Shown here in pieces: positions 11,825 to 22,882 of a DNA stretch of 64,000 bases (positions within the stretch are counted from its first letter, which is position 1; each line of letters begins with the position of its first letter). The notes under the pieces are model-generated. The model did no database searches, was not told where the DNA came from, and was given only the letters and a program-made list of their open reading frames with translations. The position numbers and the translations under genes were made by a program. The stretch comes from Aphrophora alni (Eukaryota > Arthropoda > Insecta > Hemiptera > Aphrophoridae). The DNA lies in contig OY740767.1 of NCBI GenBank assembly GCA_963513935.1, positions 79,968,060 to 80,032,059 on the forward strand. The letters are read 5' to 3'.

Positions 11825-12295
11825 TTACAAAGTTAAGATATTTCCACTTACAAGTTTAAATACATGATTACGCATTAAGGAATATGTATAAGTAATATTT
11901 TGCGGATCATGACCAAATACTAATGAAGTGGCAAATGCTATCGCGAAAACGCCACAATCAACTCCATTAAGTTGCTGGGCTACAGAAGGAAATATAATCT
12001 TTTTCATTTTTGTTAAAATAAAATGGTTAAAGCTTTTTCAAAAAATTTTTAAAATCTAATGTATCAGATTTTGAAGAATCATAAATATATAATAACTTAC
12101 CATCGTAATAGCTACATAACCAATGTTCAGAATTAGAAAACAAAATTTGAATATTTTTTTCACCCTCAGCCATTGGTTTGATTTTTGAAAGAACTTGAAG
12201 TCTTCCGGTATGTTGAGGCTTGTAAATAGTAAACCGTAAAAGTAGGTTATGAAATCTTTCAATATGATAATCATTTAGACGTCCTCCATTTTTTA
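11825..12295 (-). pseudogene. Ulp1/C48-like cysteine protease, second tandem domain (B)
   Basis: This is a SUMO-protease-like (C48, Ulp1) domain of the type carried by several insect DNA transposons. In the minus frame it runs GGRLNDYHIERFHNLLLRF, QHTGRLQVLSKIKP, NIQILFSNSEHWLCSYYDG, LLYIYDSS. A frame break follows between 12027 and 12007. The next frame gives PSVAQQLNGVDCGVFAIAFA and LMRNHVFKL. The triad is recognisable: His in SEHW, Asp in YIYDSS, Cys in VDCG, with Gln in AQQ. It directly follows a first copy of the same fold (domain A) and precedes a Pif1-type helicase fragment. At least one frameshift and a stop separate its halves, so no intact protein is made. Confidence 0.8.
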
Positions 12296-12349
12296 TGATA
12301 TTATAATCACAATTGATCATTGAATATTGAAGATGCCAAGAAGGAATTT

Positions 12350-12910
12350 GAATTAAATGAAAAGGAAAGTTTTTTATAGAACGCTCTCTAAATATACGTA
12401 AGAGAAATTGTCGCATATAATTATTATCACAGTTATATCGCACATAATCTGGTCTAATACCATGTACAAGAGATGTCGCAAAAGCAATTGCGAATATACC
12501 ACAATCACACTCACTCTGAAGTTGAACTTCAGACCACTTAATAGTCTTTCCAGATTGAAAATAAAATGGGTATAATTTTAGCAAAACTAATCTATAAGTG
12601 ACTATGATCTTTCTTTTCATTTAATGAGTCATAAATATAAATAGTTTCAGTGTCAAAAAAAACTGCACACAAAGTGACCTCTGAGCATGTCATCATCTGT
12701 TAAAGGCCGAAATAAAATTTGAATTCTAGATCTATCAGGAGAAGCGGGAGTAATCATATCATAAATTTGTTATTCTTCCATTCCTAAGAAATCAATATTA
12801 AAACATTCTTTTATTAAATCGCTGAAGCGCTGTATATGTTCTACACCTAAATATGCATATTTGTTAATAATAATACGTTCAAAATCTTCGTCACCAAAAT
12901 CAACAGCCAT
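12350..12910 (-). pseudogene. Ulp1/C48-like cysteine protease, first tandem domain (A)
   Basis: On the minus strand, starting near an ATG at 12910, the pieces are MAVDFGDEDFERIIINKYAY, LGVEHIQRFSDLIKECFNID, a stop at about 12770, RIQILFRPLTDDDML, RGHFVCSFF, DTETIYIYDSL, then after further breaks WSEVQLQSECDCGIFAIAFA and NYMRQFLLRIF. His (GHFVC), Asp (YIYDS) and Cys (CDCG) positions match domain B block for block, so the two domains look like a tandem duplication. An 8-T run at about 12656-12663 gives one frameshift. The C-terminal part of A is fused in frame to the N-terminal part of B in one 197-codon frame (12027-12620), with the Cys of A at residue 40 and the His of B at residue 166. Confidence 0.75.
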
Positions 12911-13797
12911 GCTAAAAATTTCTGTAGTCTTGTTTACTTTTTTTTTTCTTTCACAAAAATAATATTTCTTTTCGTAAGTATAGTATAATAAGTAAATTTC
13001 GAATAAATTCTTATTTCTTTTTGTGCAATACATATTTTTCCTTTTTAATGATACTTATATAAAATTTCATACTTTTATACAATTTGATTCTTACGTTAAG
13101 TCTAAATAGAATACCGAAAATTTCAAAAACTACCACGATCTTAATTATTTCTTCCTGTCGCCCTTATAAAAAGGTACCTGTGAAGAAAAAATAAAAATGG
13201 TCGATAAAATACGTAAATTCTCGGGTGGGGATAAGTAAGGTAAACTACTGGTTTTCTTGTAGAAGTATATACATGCTAGAAAAAGTAATTTGTAGAATTG
13301 TGGGGTCCATTGTGTGGTGATTACACCGACAATGGGTGATGCACGTGCAGATAGCCCCGACGAAACGGTTGGACTATTATTTATTTAATAACTATTTATT
13401 ATTTCGGAAGTTGTATAAATGTAAAGTTATTTAAAGTCAGTTTAGTATTTCAATATATTTTTGTAAAGATTTGACCTTCGATAAGAATAGTGTTTTAGAT
13501 TGTCAATCAACCGCTTATCAGCAGATAAGATGTAAGGCAGGATGCTAACAGACATAAATATCTCTTGGCTCTAAGCCAAAGAAAATACGATCAACTAATT
13601 CTAATCTTTCTGCTGCCTAATTTAAAGTAATGATTACGTTCTGATTATTCAACTAAAATCACTTGCATTTATTTTTTATATTTATAGCCATGTATGTATA
13701 TTTGAATTATTATGTATGTCTATATATGTATTCACAGGTATTTCGACATAACCTTACGACAAAAACTTGTAATATTTAACCAAACAACTTTTTAACC
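12911..13797. other. Gene-free span upstream of the protease/helicase relic
   Basis: The minus-strand frame of domain A extends open to 13033 with low-complexity Tyr/Lys-rich residues, so the true start is uncertain. Beyond that I see no feature. The 5' end of the element (terminal repeats) could not be located. Confidence 0.4.
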
Positions 13798-13808
13798 AAA
13801 CCGAGCTT
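13798..13808. repeat. Target-site duplication, left copy (aaaccgagctt)
   Basis: This 11-mer is identical to the one at 14413-14423. The two copies flank the truncated non-LTR retrotransposon exactly. The final T bases overlap the oligo(T) that represents the element's poly(A) tail. Confidence 0.85.
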
Positions 13809-14412
13809 TTTTTTCCGTTCTGGGCTGTGAAAGCCACCTTCAGATGCCTCACCGGCGTCGACCTAAAGATCTTTTGCCGCCCCAATTTCCTTCCTACACC
13901 CAACTAGTGATACCCGTCATCCTTATGAAGGAACAGATACTACCAATAGGGTTATCTAGGATGGTTTCCATCTCTTTCCCCGGCAGGCCTAGAGAGTATA
14001 GCCTGGCTCGTCCTAATGCCTCACACTCTAAAAGAATGTGTTCTGCGGACTCTTCAGCCAAACCACATTTCCTGCAAGTATTGTCTGCAGCAATCCCTAT
14101 CCTGTGTAGATGTTTTCTGAGGTGACAGTGGCTCGTTAAGAGCCCAACCACCCACCTCATGTTATCCCTTCTGAGAGAAATGAGTTGTTCAGCATGTTTC
14201 TTGCTTGGTCTAAATAACCTTTTTGCAAGTCTACTAGTGGTTGAATTCGTCCAGGCCCTATTCATCCCCTCCCGTATCCACGTATCAACCGCTGCTCTGG
14301 CATGTCCATAGGAGATCCCGAACACCTGTTCAGGGCCCACGAAAGGGGATTCTGAACCTGACCTGGCTAATTCATCTGCTCTCTCATTACCATCAATACC
14401 TGAGTGGCCAGG
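13809..14412 (-). mobile_element. 5'-truncated non-LTR retrotransposon (Jockey/R1-like C-terminus)
   Basis: This is the 3' end of a LINE inserted on the minus strand by target-primed reverse transcription. The frame is open from the truncation point at 14412 to a TAG just below 13894, about 173 codons. It begins inside the RNase H domain (FPGHSGIDGNERADELA, with the GNERAD-LA signature). It continues through the linker and ends with the post-RNase H zinc knuckle (CRKCGL, AEHILLEC; Cys-x2-Cys-x-His-x-Cys). A short 3' UTR (13815-13893) ends in an 8-nt A tail, seen as T on the plus strand. Eleven-base direct repeats flank it. No frameshift or stop interrupts the remaining frame, so the insertion is fairly young. 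The reverse transcriptase and endonuclease domains are missing, so it is dead on arrival. The overlapping plus-strand frame 13844-14125 is an antisense shadow. Confidence 0.9.
13894..14412 (-). pseudogene. RNase H and zinc-knuckle C-terminus of LINE ORF2
   Basis: This is the coding part of the truncated element. Residues GHSGIDGNERADELARSGS belong to the RNase H C-terminal helix. The stretch HLRKHLHRIGIAADNTCRKC leads into the zinc knuckle, and LECEALGRARLYSLG closes the conserved part. The protein ends in MTGITSWV followed by TAG. It has no start codon of its own because the 5' part was never copied. Confidence 0.85.
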
Positions 14413-14423
14413 AAACCGAGCTT
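14413..14423. repeat. Target-site duplication, right copy (aaaccgagctt)
   Basis: This is a perfect match to 13798-13808. It marks the 5' truncation junction of the LINE. Confidence 0.85.
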
Positions 14424-15485
14424 ACTATTTTGATGAAATTATTTTTATTTTACATTATTTAGAAATTATACCGCGACTAATTACAACCGACACTTTTTTT
14501 ATTAGCATACCTTCTTTCTTCGGCGACTTACACGAATTAACGCTGAATCCGAAATACGTTTACTAAATATTGAACAAAATTAATTTGTTTTCCCCCAAAA
14601 ATTATAATAGTAATTCCAAATTAAATTATAACGTTACGCATCTCATTTATTTCTACCTAGGGTATCCCACTTAATTACTGACCTAGACTGCGTCGCTCGA
14701 GGTCAGATTATGATTTCCTTCTTTCGTTTTGATTTGACCATCAAGTCAATTTACGGTGGGAGACTTATCCCGGAGGGCCCACCCTTAATATGTAACGGGA
14801 AATTAGGGGAACCTCGGGACTCACAGTCCCAAGACTGAAATCCCAAAATTGAAGACAATATTATGTATTTTTATAATATATATGTTAGCCATATGGTGAG
14901 AATCGAAGATGCGTGCGCACACATACTCGCATCCAGCGTTAATACGGGAAGCGACGCCTGAATTTTTTGGCTGAAGAAAAAAAAATTTTTGTCGGTAAAC
15001 CGTCAAATGAGAACTTTAACTTAATATAACTTAATAACTAGCAATTATAAGTGAAATATTATTCTTTTAATGATAAACTTAAACGTTTTTCTTACATCTT
15101 ATAAGTTCAAGGGGCTTTTTGAATTTAAAAACAGTAATAAACTAGAAAACTCGCGTAATATTCAATGTATATAAGGGTGGTGGTTCGCCGGCCTAATAGT
15201 AATAGGTCATTAGAAGAGTGTAGATCAATATGTAAACTGAACACCTCTACAATAAGAATATCACTTCCTTATTTTTTTATAGTCATTTGTTCAATATGAT
15301 GCGGTATTGTTAATTGTTAGTGTGAAATACATGAAATATGTATAGTGCAGCCCGGAGTTTACACGCGAAAGACAGACGTGGTTGGAGCGGAAGTGACGGG
15401 GGAGGGGGGAGGTCAGTAAAAATAACAAACACCTCCAAAAAAAACGCGCGAACATCGATTTCTCAAAAAGTCGTGAATATGTCTA
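14424..15485. other. Gene-free span
   Basis: No gene is recognised. Two mildly GC-richer patches (about 14640-14840 and 15340-15440, the latter with a G-run gacgggggaggggggagg) are of unknown origin, possibly decayed repeats. Confidence 0.45.
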
Positions 15486-15778
15486 AGGTATAAACCAGGC
15501 ATTTGTAAGGTCGCAATAGTGGTATCTTTATATCAAGCACCCAAAATGCCGCGAATGCGTTAAAGTATAAGCCAGGCACTGGAAAGGTCGCAATAGTGGT
15601 ATCTTTATATCAAGCCCCCAAAATGACGCAAATGCATTTAAAATATAAGCCAGGCACTGGAAAGGTGGTAATTGTATACACGGTATAACATTTATACTCA
15701 GGCACCCAAAAGGTGGCCTTTACGTCTGATCGCATAACCGCTTCAAGGTCAGGAATCGCCAGGCACTCAAAAGGTCTT

Positions 15779-15844
<66 letters not shown>
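15486..15844 (+). repeat. Degenerate 77-78-bp tandem repeat ending in (TA)n
   Basis: The core CCAGGCA followed by CTGGAAAGGT occurs at 15495, 15572 and 15650 with 77-78-bp spacing. Two shorter degenerate units follow at about 15699 and 15759, ending AGGCACTCAAAAGGTCTTAT. A (TA)n tract fills 15786-15844. The same core and junction occur in reverse at 3738-4190. A plus-strand frame (15713-15919) that crosses the (TA)n is an artefact. Confidence 0.7.
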
Positions 15845-15847
<3 letters not shown>

Positions 15848-18800
15848 TATCGTAGTCAATACAAGGAATTTCATATAACATCGTTTCATAAAACATTGTT
15901 TCATAGACAAATCGACTAATGTGTTTTGTAACAGTGCAAACACAAAATGTTCTTCGATGACCTGTGTTATAAATAAATATAATAATAATTTTAAAATCAG
16001 TAGTTCAAAGTATGTTTATTGAGCAGATTTGTGTGATGTTTGTTAAACGTTGAAATAATAAAATAATATAAATACCATATATTTATAGTAAGTCTACAAA
16101 TTTTTAATTCTGTGTGCCTAAATTCGAAATGGTTTATATTTATAACACTTTAGTTTTCGTTTATTAATTAATTATTAGAATGATGTAGAATTCGTCTGTG
16201 AATACTATACTCTCCCATTACAAGTTTTTTGTTAGCAAAACTAAAGCAATTAAATATTAGATTTTATTTGTGAGAGTAATATAGTTTTTATTGTAAACGA
16301 CTTGCTTCAAAAGCAAATACATCATTCAAGACACTAATTTAATCATGTCAATGTTTATGTCAATCCCTCAAGCAGTGTTCTAATGTAAATTTGAAGACTA
16401 ATTTAAGTCAAAATAAGACCAATTTTCAAGCTGAATTCATTGATTTATTGAAATGTAGCTGGCGGCTGAGAAATATTTTATAAATTAACTACCCCAATTT
16501 CCTGAAGTTGAAACTGAATTTGGTCGCTATTTTAATCTTTCAAAAGTACACTATTCCAAATTAACAGATGTATGTATGAATACATTTACTAGAAGATCAA
16601 AAAATAAAAGAATATTTTACCAAAAGATGAACATAATTATTTTAGATATTACTTAGTCCTAAGAGTTACCTATTTAAAAGTACTGATTTGGAAAATTTGG
16701 TTGGTCACACTGGACAAAATTTCACGTTATCAAATAAATAATGTTATTAATTAAGTATAAGCACATCCATTTACAATACGAAAAAAATCTCCTCTTATTA
16801 AAAACACCACTTTTTTTAGGAACAAAATATAAATCTCTCACAGTGGAGTTTGATGGTGTAAGAGTTATTTGGGAACAGAGTTGTTGTGAGTTGTTACTCT
16901 GCAATTAGTAAACCCTAATCTAAACTTTATTATTTCATTTCGCACTATTATTAAGTCGATAAATTTATGTTCACCTTATACCACGTTTACATTAATATTG
17001 TATATGAAAGAATATAAATTGTTCCTTAAAATGTTTAATTTGTTTAATACATTGAAATTATTAAAGTTGTTTTAGGTTTCTAATACTACACATAGAAAGA
17101 CCAATTTATTATTACAAATTACACGTAATTTTATTTATTTTTTTGAATTGGGTTCTTCAATTGCCTAAAATTGACTTTTATTGTCCGCGACTCTTAGGTG
17201 TAATTTATGACATTGCTTATTCAAACGTAAATAATGAACTAAATATAATTAAAAAAATACGAACAGTTATATAAATTATAACATCTATCCGTGCGCTGAA
17301 TTTTGCACTTTATTAACCTATATCGTTGATTTACAAAGCACAGAGTATAAATCCATCATACCATATCCAGTCTTTTTTTTTTAATGTATGGTTACAGAAA
17401 CAATTAATATTCTGAATTTTAGATTTAATTTAACACTTTATGTACGTACCTACGTTGACATAATTAAATTCTGACTAGATATTGTTTGCATAGAATGTGT
17501 GACAGTAGGATTAAGGGTATAGTAACAACTTCTATATGTTTTATAAATTTGCATATGTTGTTTAAGAGCAATGAATTAAATATCAAGAAAAGCAATAGTC
17601 AAGAAATAATAAGTTAATATTATGTAGTTATATCTAAAATGTAAATACATAAACAAATTAAATCAAAACACACCAAGTAGTACTTATTGTATACAAAATT
17701 GTTCATGAATTATAGATTTGTATTACAAAAAAAATGTATTTATTTATATAATAATATAATATAATGGTTGACTTCGTCTTTTGAAAAAAAGATGAAGCGA
17801 AATTTGGTTTGATTTTATAATAAGCTTTATATAAATTGGTCGTCATTATTTTTATTAGTACGTAACGCTTTATAGTTACTCTTATAAAATCACAAGAAAA
17901 AAATATATTTATCCTCATAATATGTTGTTAAATGTGAATTATCCTCATTTTGAAATGGTAGACCGGGAATAAATAAAATTCATATTTTTTTTTTATGACT
18001 ATATAATTAATGAAAAAAGCAGATTAATGCATGTGTAAAGAACATGGAATGTAAAGAATCAGTTGTAAATTTTAAGAGTAAAAATTATGAATAATTAAAT
18101 TGTGAATATATATAAACCATTAGCAATTTGTAAATAATTGATAGGCAGTGTGAATGTATGTGTATGCATGATAGGGTTTGAGTGTCATCTTACCATGCCA
18201 GGCCGCTCTATTAAATTAGCTACTTAAACAGGTAAACTAAACTTTATGTTGTTTTTTATTTATATTTATAACGTGCACTAACCATCATTACAACAAAGGT
18301 TGGTTATGTATTTTTTACAAACGTAAACTAAATTTATTCATATGAAGACTGAATAAATAAAAAGGTACAAGTCAACTTGGATTTAAAGATACAAGCAATA
18401 TCGTGTATGCATTAAAATTGTTTATAGAAACTGAAAATATAAGTACATTGGAGAATCATTACACGGATGTTTACTATGTTTCCTTATGATTAGTGAATAG
18501 ATGTCATTTAAAATTATTAATAAAAAAATAATAACATAATTCCCCTTTTTGGCCAAATCAAACAAATAAAATAAAACTAGCATAACAAGATCTAAAACGG
18601 AAAAGAATTTTGAGAGATTATTTAAAATCTTCCAACTTTATGAATTTTAGAAGTTATCCTACTTATGTAACACGTATACTAACATATGAACAACAGAGAA
18701 AATATTTTAACAAAATAATCTAAAATATTATTTTCAATTGAATAATTTTAAGTGTTTCAACTAAACCTCCAGGAAGAGGGAATATATCTGATTTACATTA

Positions 18801-20124
18801 TATAATAGGGACTTTTAACACAATGTCATTTATTGCTATTATATAAAAACTTAAAGATAACAGTAATATATTAATGAGATATAATTCTATAAAAAAATAT
18901 AATTAGTAAAATTACAAACTATAAACTTCAAAATTATTCAGAAGTAAACAATAATCTAAAAATCTCCTTGCAAAATTAACTAAGCCTCGTTTACTACTAA
19001 ACAAGGGAGAAGTATCCAATCCAGATGAGAAGCTGTGAATATTCCACCATTACGACAAACACCTGCTTTTAATATATCTACTTGAGGTGGGGAGAGCTTG
19101 TTAATGTTCTTTGTTAAGTTTAACTTGTTCTCTTACAAAGTTATTCTTAAAAAATAGGAACGAAGCTATTATTTTTCATTAACACTTTATTCTTTCATAA
19201 AATTATATTACGCGGATATTACGTAATATAAATATTTTTCAATGTTACGCTGATGGAGGCAGGTTTTTTTCTTCAGGTATATATTCAGGGTCACTGTATA
19301 TGTATTGGTATTAGTTGATTGTTTTCGTGGATCTTGTTTTTCACAAGTTTAAGATCTACCTCCATAAATACTGCACTCAACTACCCTCACTTTGGTTAAA
19401 TTATCACTTCCCAGCCATTTTTTTAACGAGGTGTAAAACTAATTTAATAGTAACAAATTATCTTAATTTTAACTAAATATACATTAAAATTAAACAGTGG
19501 AAATGAATTTTGGAGTTCACTGACTTACGACGCTGGCTTAACTTGGCCGTTCTTTACAAGGAATTATGTTTAAACGAATTAACCGAGTGCGTGGAGATGT
19601 TTACCTCAGGATCGTCCGACCCGACACAGAAATACACTAGCCGTTCATTTCGGCTGGTTCAATCAATGGAAAATACTAATCTAGAGCCGTAATTGAACAC
19701 ATTTTCCTGGGTCGAAGGCTCAGCGCACCGTGTTTTTAGAATACATGGGTAGTAGAATCCGCAAAACAAGGAAAACTGCTTACATAATCGTATGTCCAAG
19801 GTACTCCTTAATTTGAGTTAGGCAACTATTTCTACAATCGTACATTTGGAAAGGAAGTCCGGCAATGAATGTGTCTATCGAACGAATGGTGATCGTGCAG
19901 TTTTACAATTATATTTTAAGCTATATCCAGAGGACATTCTATGGAATGTGTAGGATAAAACTACAATTATAACATTACAAATATTGTGTAAAAAAAATAA
20001 TAATAATAATTTAATCGTATTCTTAATACAACAAAAAATTAGCTCCTTAATTTTACAAACGAAAATTCTTTAATCGCTCAATTAATAATATAATATCGTA
20101 AATGTAAACTAAATAGACTTTTCC
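15845..20124. other. Long gene-free AT-rich span
   Basis: I see no gene, RNA or element that I can support. A less AT-rich patch at about 19490-19930 contains a 60-codon plus frame (19510-19692) that I do not recognise. It may be an old repeat. Confidence 0.5.
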
Positions 20125-20137
20125 AGTTTACTGTGAG
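20125..20137. repeat. Target-site duplication, left copy (agtttactgtgag)
   Basis: This 13-mer is identical to 20413-20425. Together they bracket a 275-bp truncated LINE. Confidence 0.9.
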
Positions 20138-20412
20138 GCGCGGCCCCCTGCCGTCCTCAACTGACAGGGCAACAACTGCCGTGGCTGACTTCCGACACTT
20201 GACAGGCCACGATTATCTCCAGACCCATCTCCATCGTTTTGGCCTTGCAGAACCTGATACATGTCCGCTTTGTCTCGATGGACGGGGACCACATCTTAAC
20301 CTGCTCCGAGCTGGTCGACTAGCTGTCCAGAATTGGTCGTTACTGGGAAGCTCGACGTTGAATGGCCCAACAGCCAAGAGCGGGCATTGGCTAAAGTAAA
20401 GTAAAGTAAGTA
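20138..20412 (+). mobile_element. Extremely 5'-truncated non-LTR retrotransposon with AAGT-type tail
   Basis: Only the last part of a LINE ORF2 was copied. The frame reads DRATTAVADFRHLTGHDYLQ, THLHRFGLAEPDTCPLCLD. A one-base shift then gives MDGDHILTCSELVD and a stop, completing a Cys-x2-Cys...His-x4-Cys zinc knuckle. Further on, RIGRYWEARR and MAQQPRAGIG end at a TAA (20392-20394). The tail 20392-20412 is a short TAAAG/TAAG simple repeat instead of poly(A), as in several LINE clades. It is GC-rich against very AT-rich flanks. The clade is not assigned. Apparent frames starting at 20133 borrow bases from the target-site duplication and are not real starts. Confidence 0.9.
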
Positions 20413-20425
20413 AGTTTACTGTGAG
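20413..20425. repeat. Target-site duplication, right copy (agtttactgtgag)
   Basis: This is a perfect match to 20125-20137, placed directly after the simple-repeat tail. Confidence 0.9.
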
Positions 20426-21080
20426 ATCTAAAAAATCACAAAATAAATTAATTATTAGTTTGATTTTTAAAAGATCTCCCTTAGTAAACCAGGACATTTT
20501 TTAGAATGGAAGTAAAGAATTTTTAATATTTTATACTTTATATTTTACAAATTTCTCCGAATACTGTATCTTTTATAAAATGATTTACAATAAAATGCGT
20601 CATGTTTATCATCATAATAACCAATGGATTAAATGTTATAATATCTGATTGTTAAAGTAAACTGTTATTACTGCACTCGATAATTATGTTGAAAATATTC
20701 AAAAATTATTAAACTGAAACTATTTTAATTTAACGCTGATTAAATATATTATCCTAAATAAATAAACACCAATAGAAAGTGCTCGAAGAATAAAAAACAA
20801 ATAATCTTACATTGTTATATTATATTGTTAATCCTGATTACCATTGTTGTTTGCATGCCTATTTCTGTCCATTTAGCCCAATAATTCATAAAAACATATA
20901 ATGCAATAACAATTTGACCCATGTTATTTATTAGAAGCTATTTATTCTTTTATCGTAATAAGTTTATATTATTTTTGTCTATTTTGTTATTTACAGAAAT
21001 TTTGTTATATATAAATCACTTTTTACAGTGTAATTTGGTTTCATGAAAAAAGTATTTTGTTTTTATAACATTAGTATATA
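20426..21080. other. Gene-free AT-rich span
   Basis: Nothing is recognised. Only short AT-rich frames are present. Confidence 0.5.
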
Positions 21081-21232
21081 CTTGTAAAAGTAACTTGTAT
21101 GATAATTAAAATTTAGAAATGATATACATCTTGTAGTTTTATCTAACGCAGGATATATTGTAGTCTTTTTTTTATTTTTATGAAAAAAGAAACTGTTTAA
21201 TGGAAATTGAAACACAACATTATATATATATT
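21081..21232 (+). repeat. Divergent copy of the repeat inside 22601-22740
   Basis: The blocks CTTGTAAAAG-AACTTG, TACATCTTGTAGTTT, ATCTAACGCAGGATAT and TTGTAGTCTTT align in order with 22601-22690. As in the other copy, a short (TA)n follows (about 21220-21232). Here the inverted termini seen around the second copy are not found. Confidence 0.6.
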
Positions 21233-22455
21233 AAAGTATGGTTTTTCAATCAAAAGTGTGTCTCATTTTTCATGACATTTCACTGTCGGGATTGAAATTA
21301 ATAATTTGGGAGAAGACGAATATCAAAGTTTCGTATTAGGATTAGTTGAAGACCTCCGCTTTTATAATGAATAATCGATGCTCTAGGATATCCTGACATT
21401 GTCATTAGGATAGCGTGTACCTAAATTTGTCAACTTAAGATCTTAAGGCACAATCTCATTACTATAAGTACAATCTGAAGGTAAAAAAGTCGTAGCTTCT
21501 TTGTAGCTAGTTTGGAATTTTGAAATGCCATATTTAAAAACTGTTTTCTTTTATATAGTTTTTTGATTCCTTAGCTTTCTTATACAATATTGATGTGTCC
21601 TATATGTTTTACTGAACATAACTTAGCTTAAGAATTTACATCTTTCATTTCCAAAAAAAAAACATTACAATGAAAAGTTCATTATAATAAACATTTTAAC
21701 AACGAATATTTAATCAAGTTTTAACCAATTATAACAAAGTGTTGTGTCAAAATTTAAATATATTTTTAAAATTTACGTGAATTCAAATTACTATAAATTC
21801 TGTTTCTGCAAATGACGGAGCAAAATATAATTCAAAACGAGCATTATATTAATATAATGTTTAAGAAATAACACTACAAACGCAGCATCGTAGTAATTTG
21901 TTTATATTTGGATATATGCAAATAATAATTAGGCACAAGTATTTGTATTTTTAGTTGAACGTAAAATAATTCTTAAGTGCATTGCAAATGCAAGGCACAA
22001 ATCGGTTAATAAGAAGCACTTTAAATTAGTGAGGTTTATTCGATATTTTACTCTGATTATTTACTTATAGAAATTTTCGTAACTTCTTTTGGCTAAACAC
22101 ATATCCCTACCATTAAACTCTTTTCTAAGTTTATTTGAAAACTATATTTTGTTCTTATTATTAATATAGTTTAATCGGAAATTTTGTACGATTTATGTAT
22201 TTAAAATTAATAAATGACGTTTCGAGAGAATGAATCTTATCTCGTAATCAAGTGTTTAACTACAAAATAAAATAGAAAAACACCAACATCGCCTAGTAGC
22301 CTATATTTATATATGGGAAAAAACAAAATCCTTAATCAGAAAAAGTACTCAAGCCTGAAACTCTTACTAAGCACTCAAAGCTAATAACGAATACAAGATA
22401 TCCCAGAAACACATAAACGTTTTAAAATTATACCAGGACGATGAATTGCACTGCT

Positions 22456-22729
22456 TTAGAGCTGGACCCAACAATAAGGTGCATCTTAGCCATACCTAGG
22501 CCCAGGAATGTGGTGAAATGCAAGGCTAAATCTAATCCAATACTTTGAATAAGCTAATCCTAAATCACGTGTGTAAGAATGAACATAATTTATACATTCC
22601 CTTGTAAAAGAAACTTGGGTGAGAATTGAAAGCTTAGAAGTTACGTACATCTCGTAGTTTCTTATAATGCAGGAAATGTTTGTAGTCTTTCCTTTCTTTT
22701 AAAAAAAGTGAAATCTTATTTATGAAGAT

Positions 22730-22794
<65 letters not shown>

Positions 22795-22882
22795 TCCTTA
22801 CTAAGATTTAGTCTTGCATCTCATGCATATTGCTAACCTTAGGTATGGCTAAATTATACCTTAATGCATGGTCCAGCTCTAA
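22456..22882. mobile_element. 427-bp inverted-repeat (MITE/foldback-like) element with (TA)n core
   Basis: The left arm 22456-22534 (ttagagctggacc ... ttagccatacct ... ctaaatct) is the imperfect reverse complement of the right arm 22804-22882 (agatttagtc ... aggtatggctaa ... ggtccagctctaa). Both arms are 79 bp. Between them lie a repeat shared with 21081-21232 and a (TA)n tract at 22735-22791. I see no clear target-site duplication and no transposase. A non-autonomous DNA transposon fits best. A rearranged pair of oppositely oriented repeats is an alternative. Confidence 0.65.

Noticed and set aside
13844..14125. 93-codon plus-strand frame
   Set aside because: It is antisense shadow of the LINE RNase H/zinc-knuckle coding region.
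15713..15919. Plus-strand frame with Tyr-Ile repeats, and similar frames across every (TA)n tract (29257, 33981, 36422, 45722, 45797, 48691, 48696)
   Set aside because: These are translations of dinucleotide microsatellites, which have no stops in some frames. No flanking coding sequence is present.
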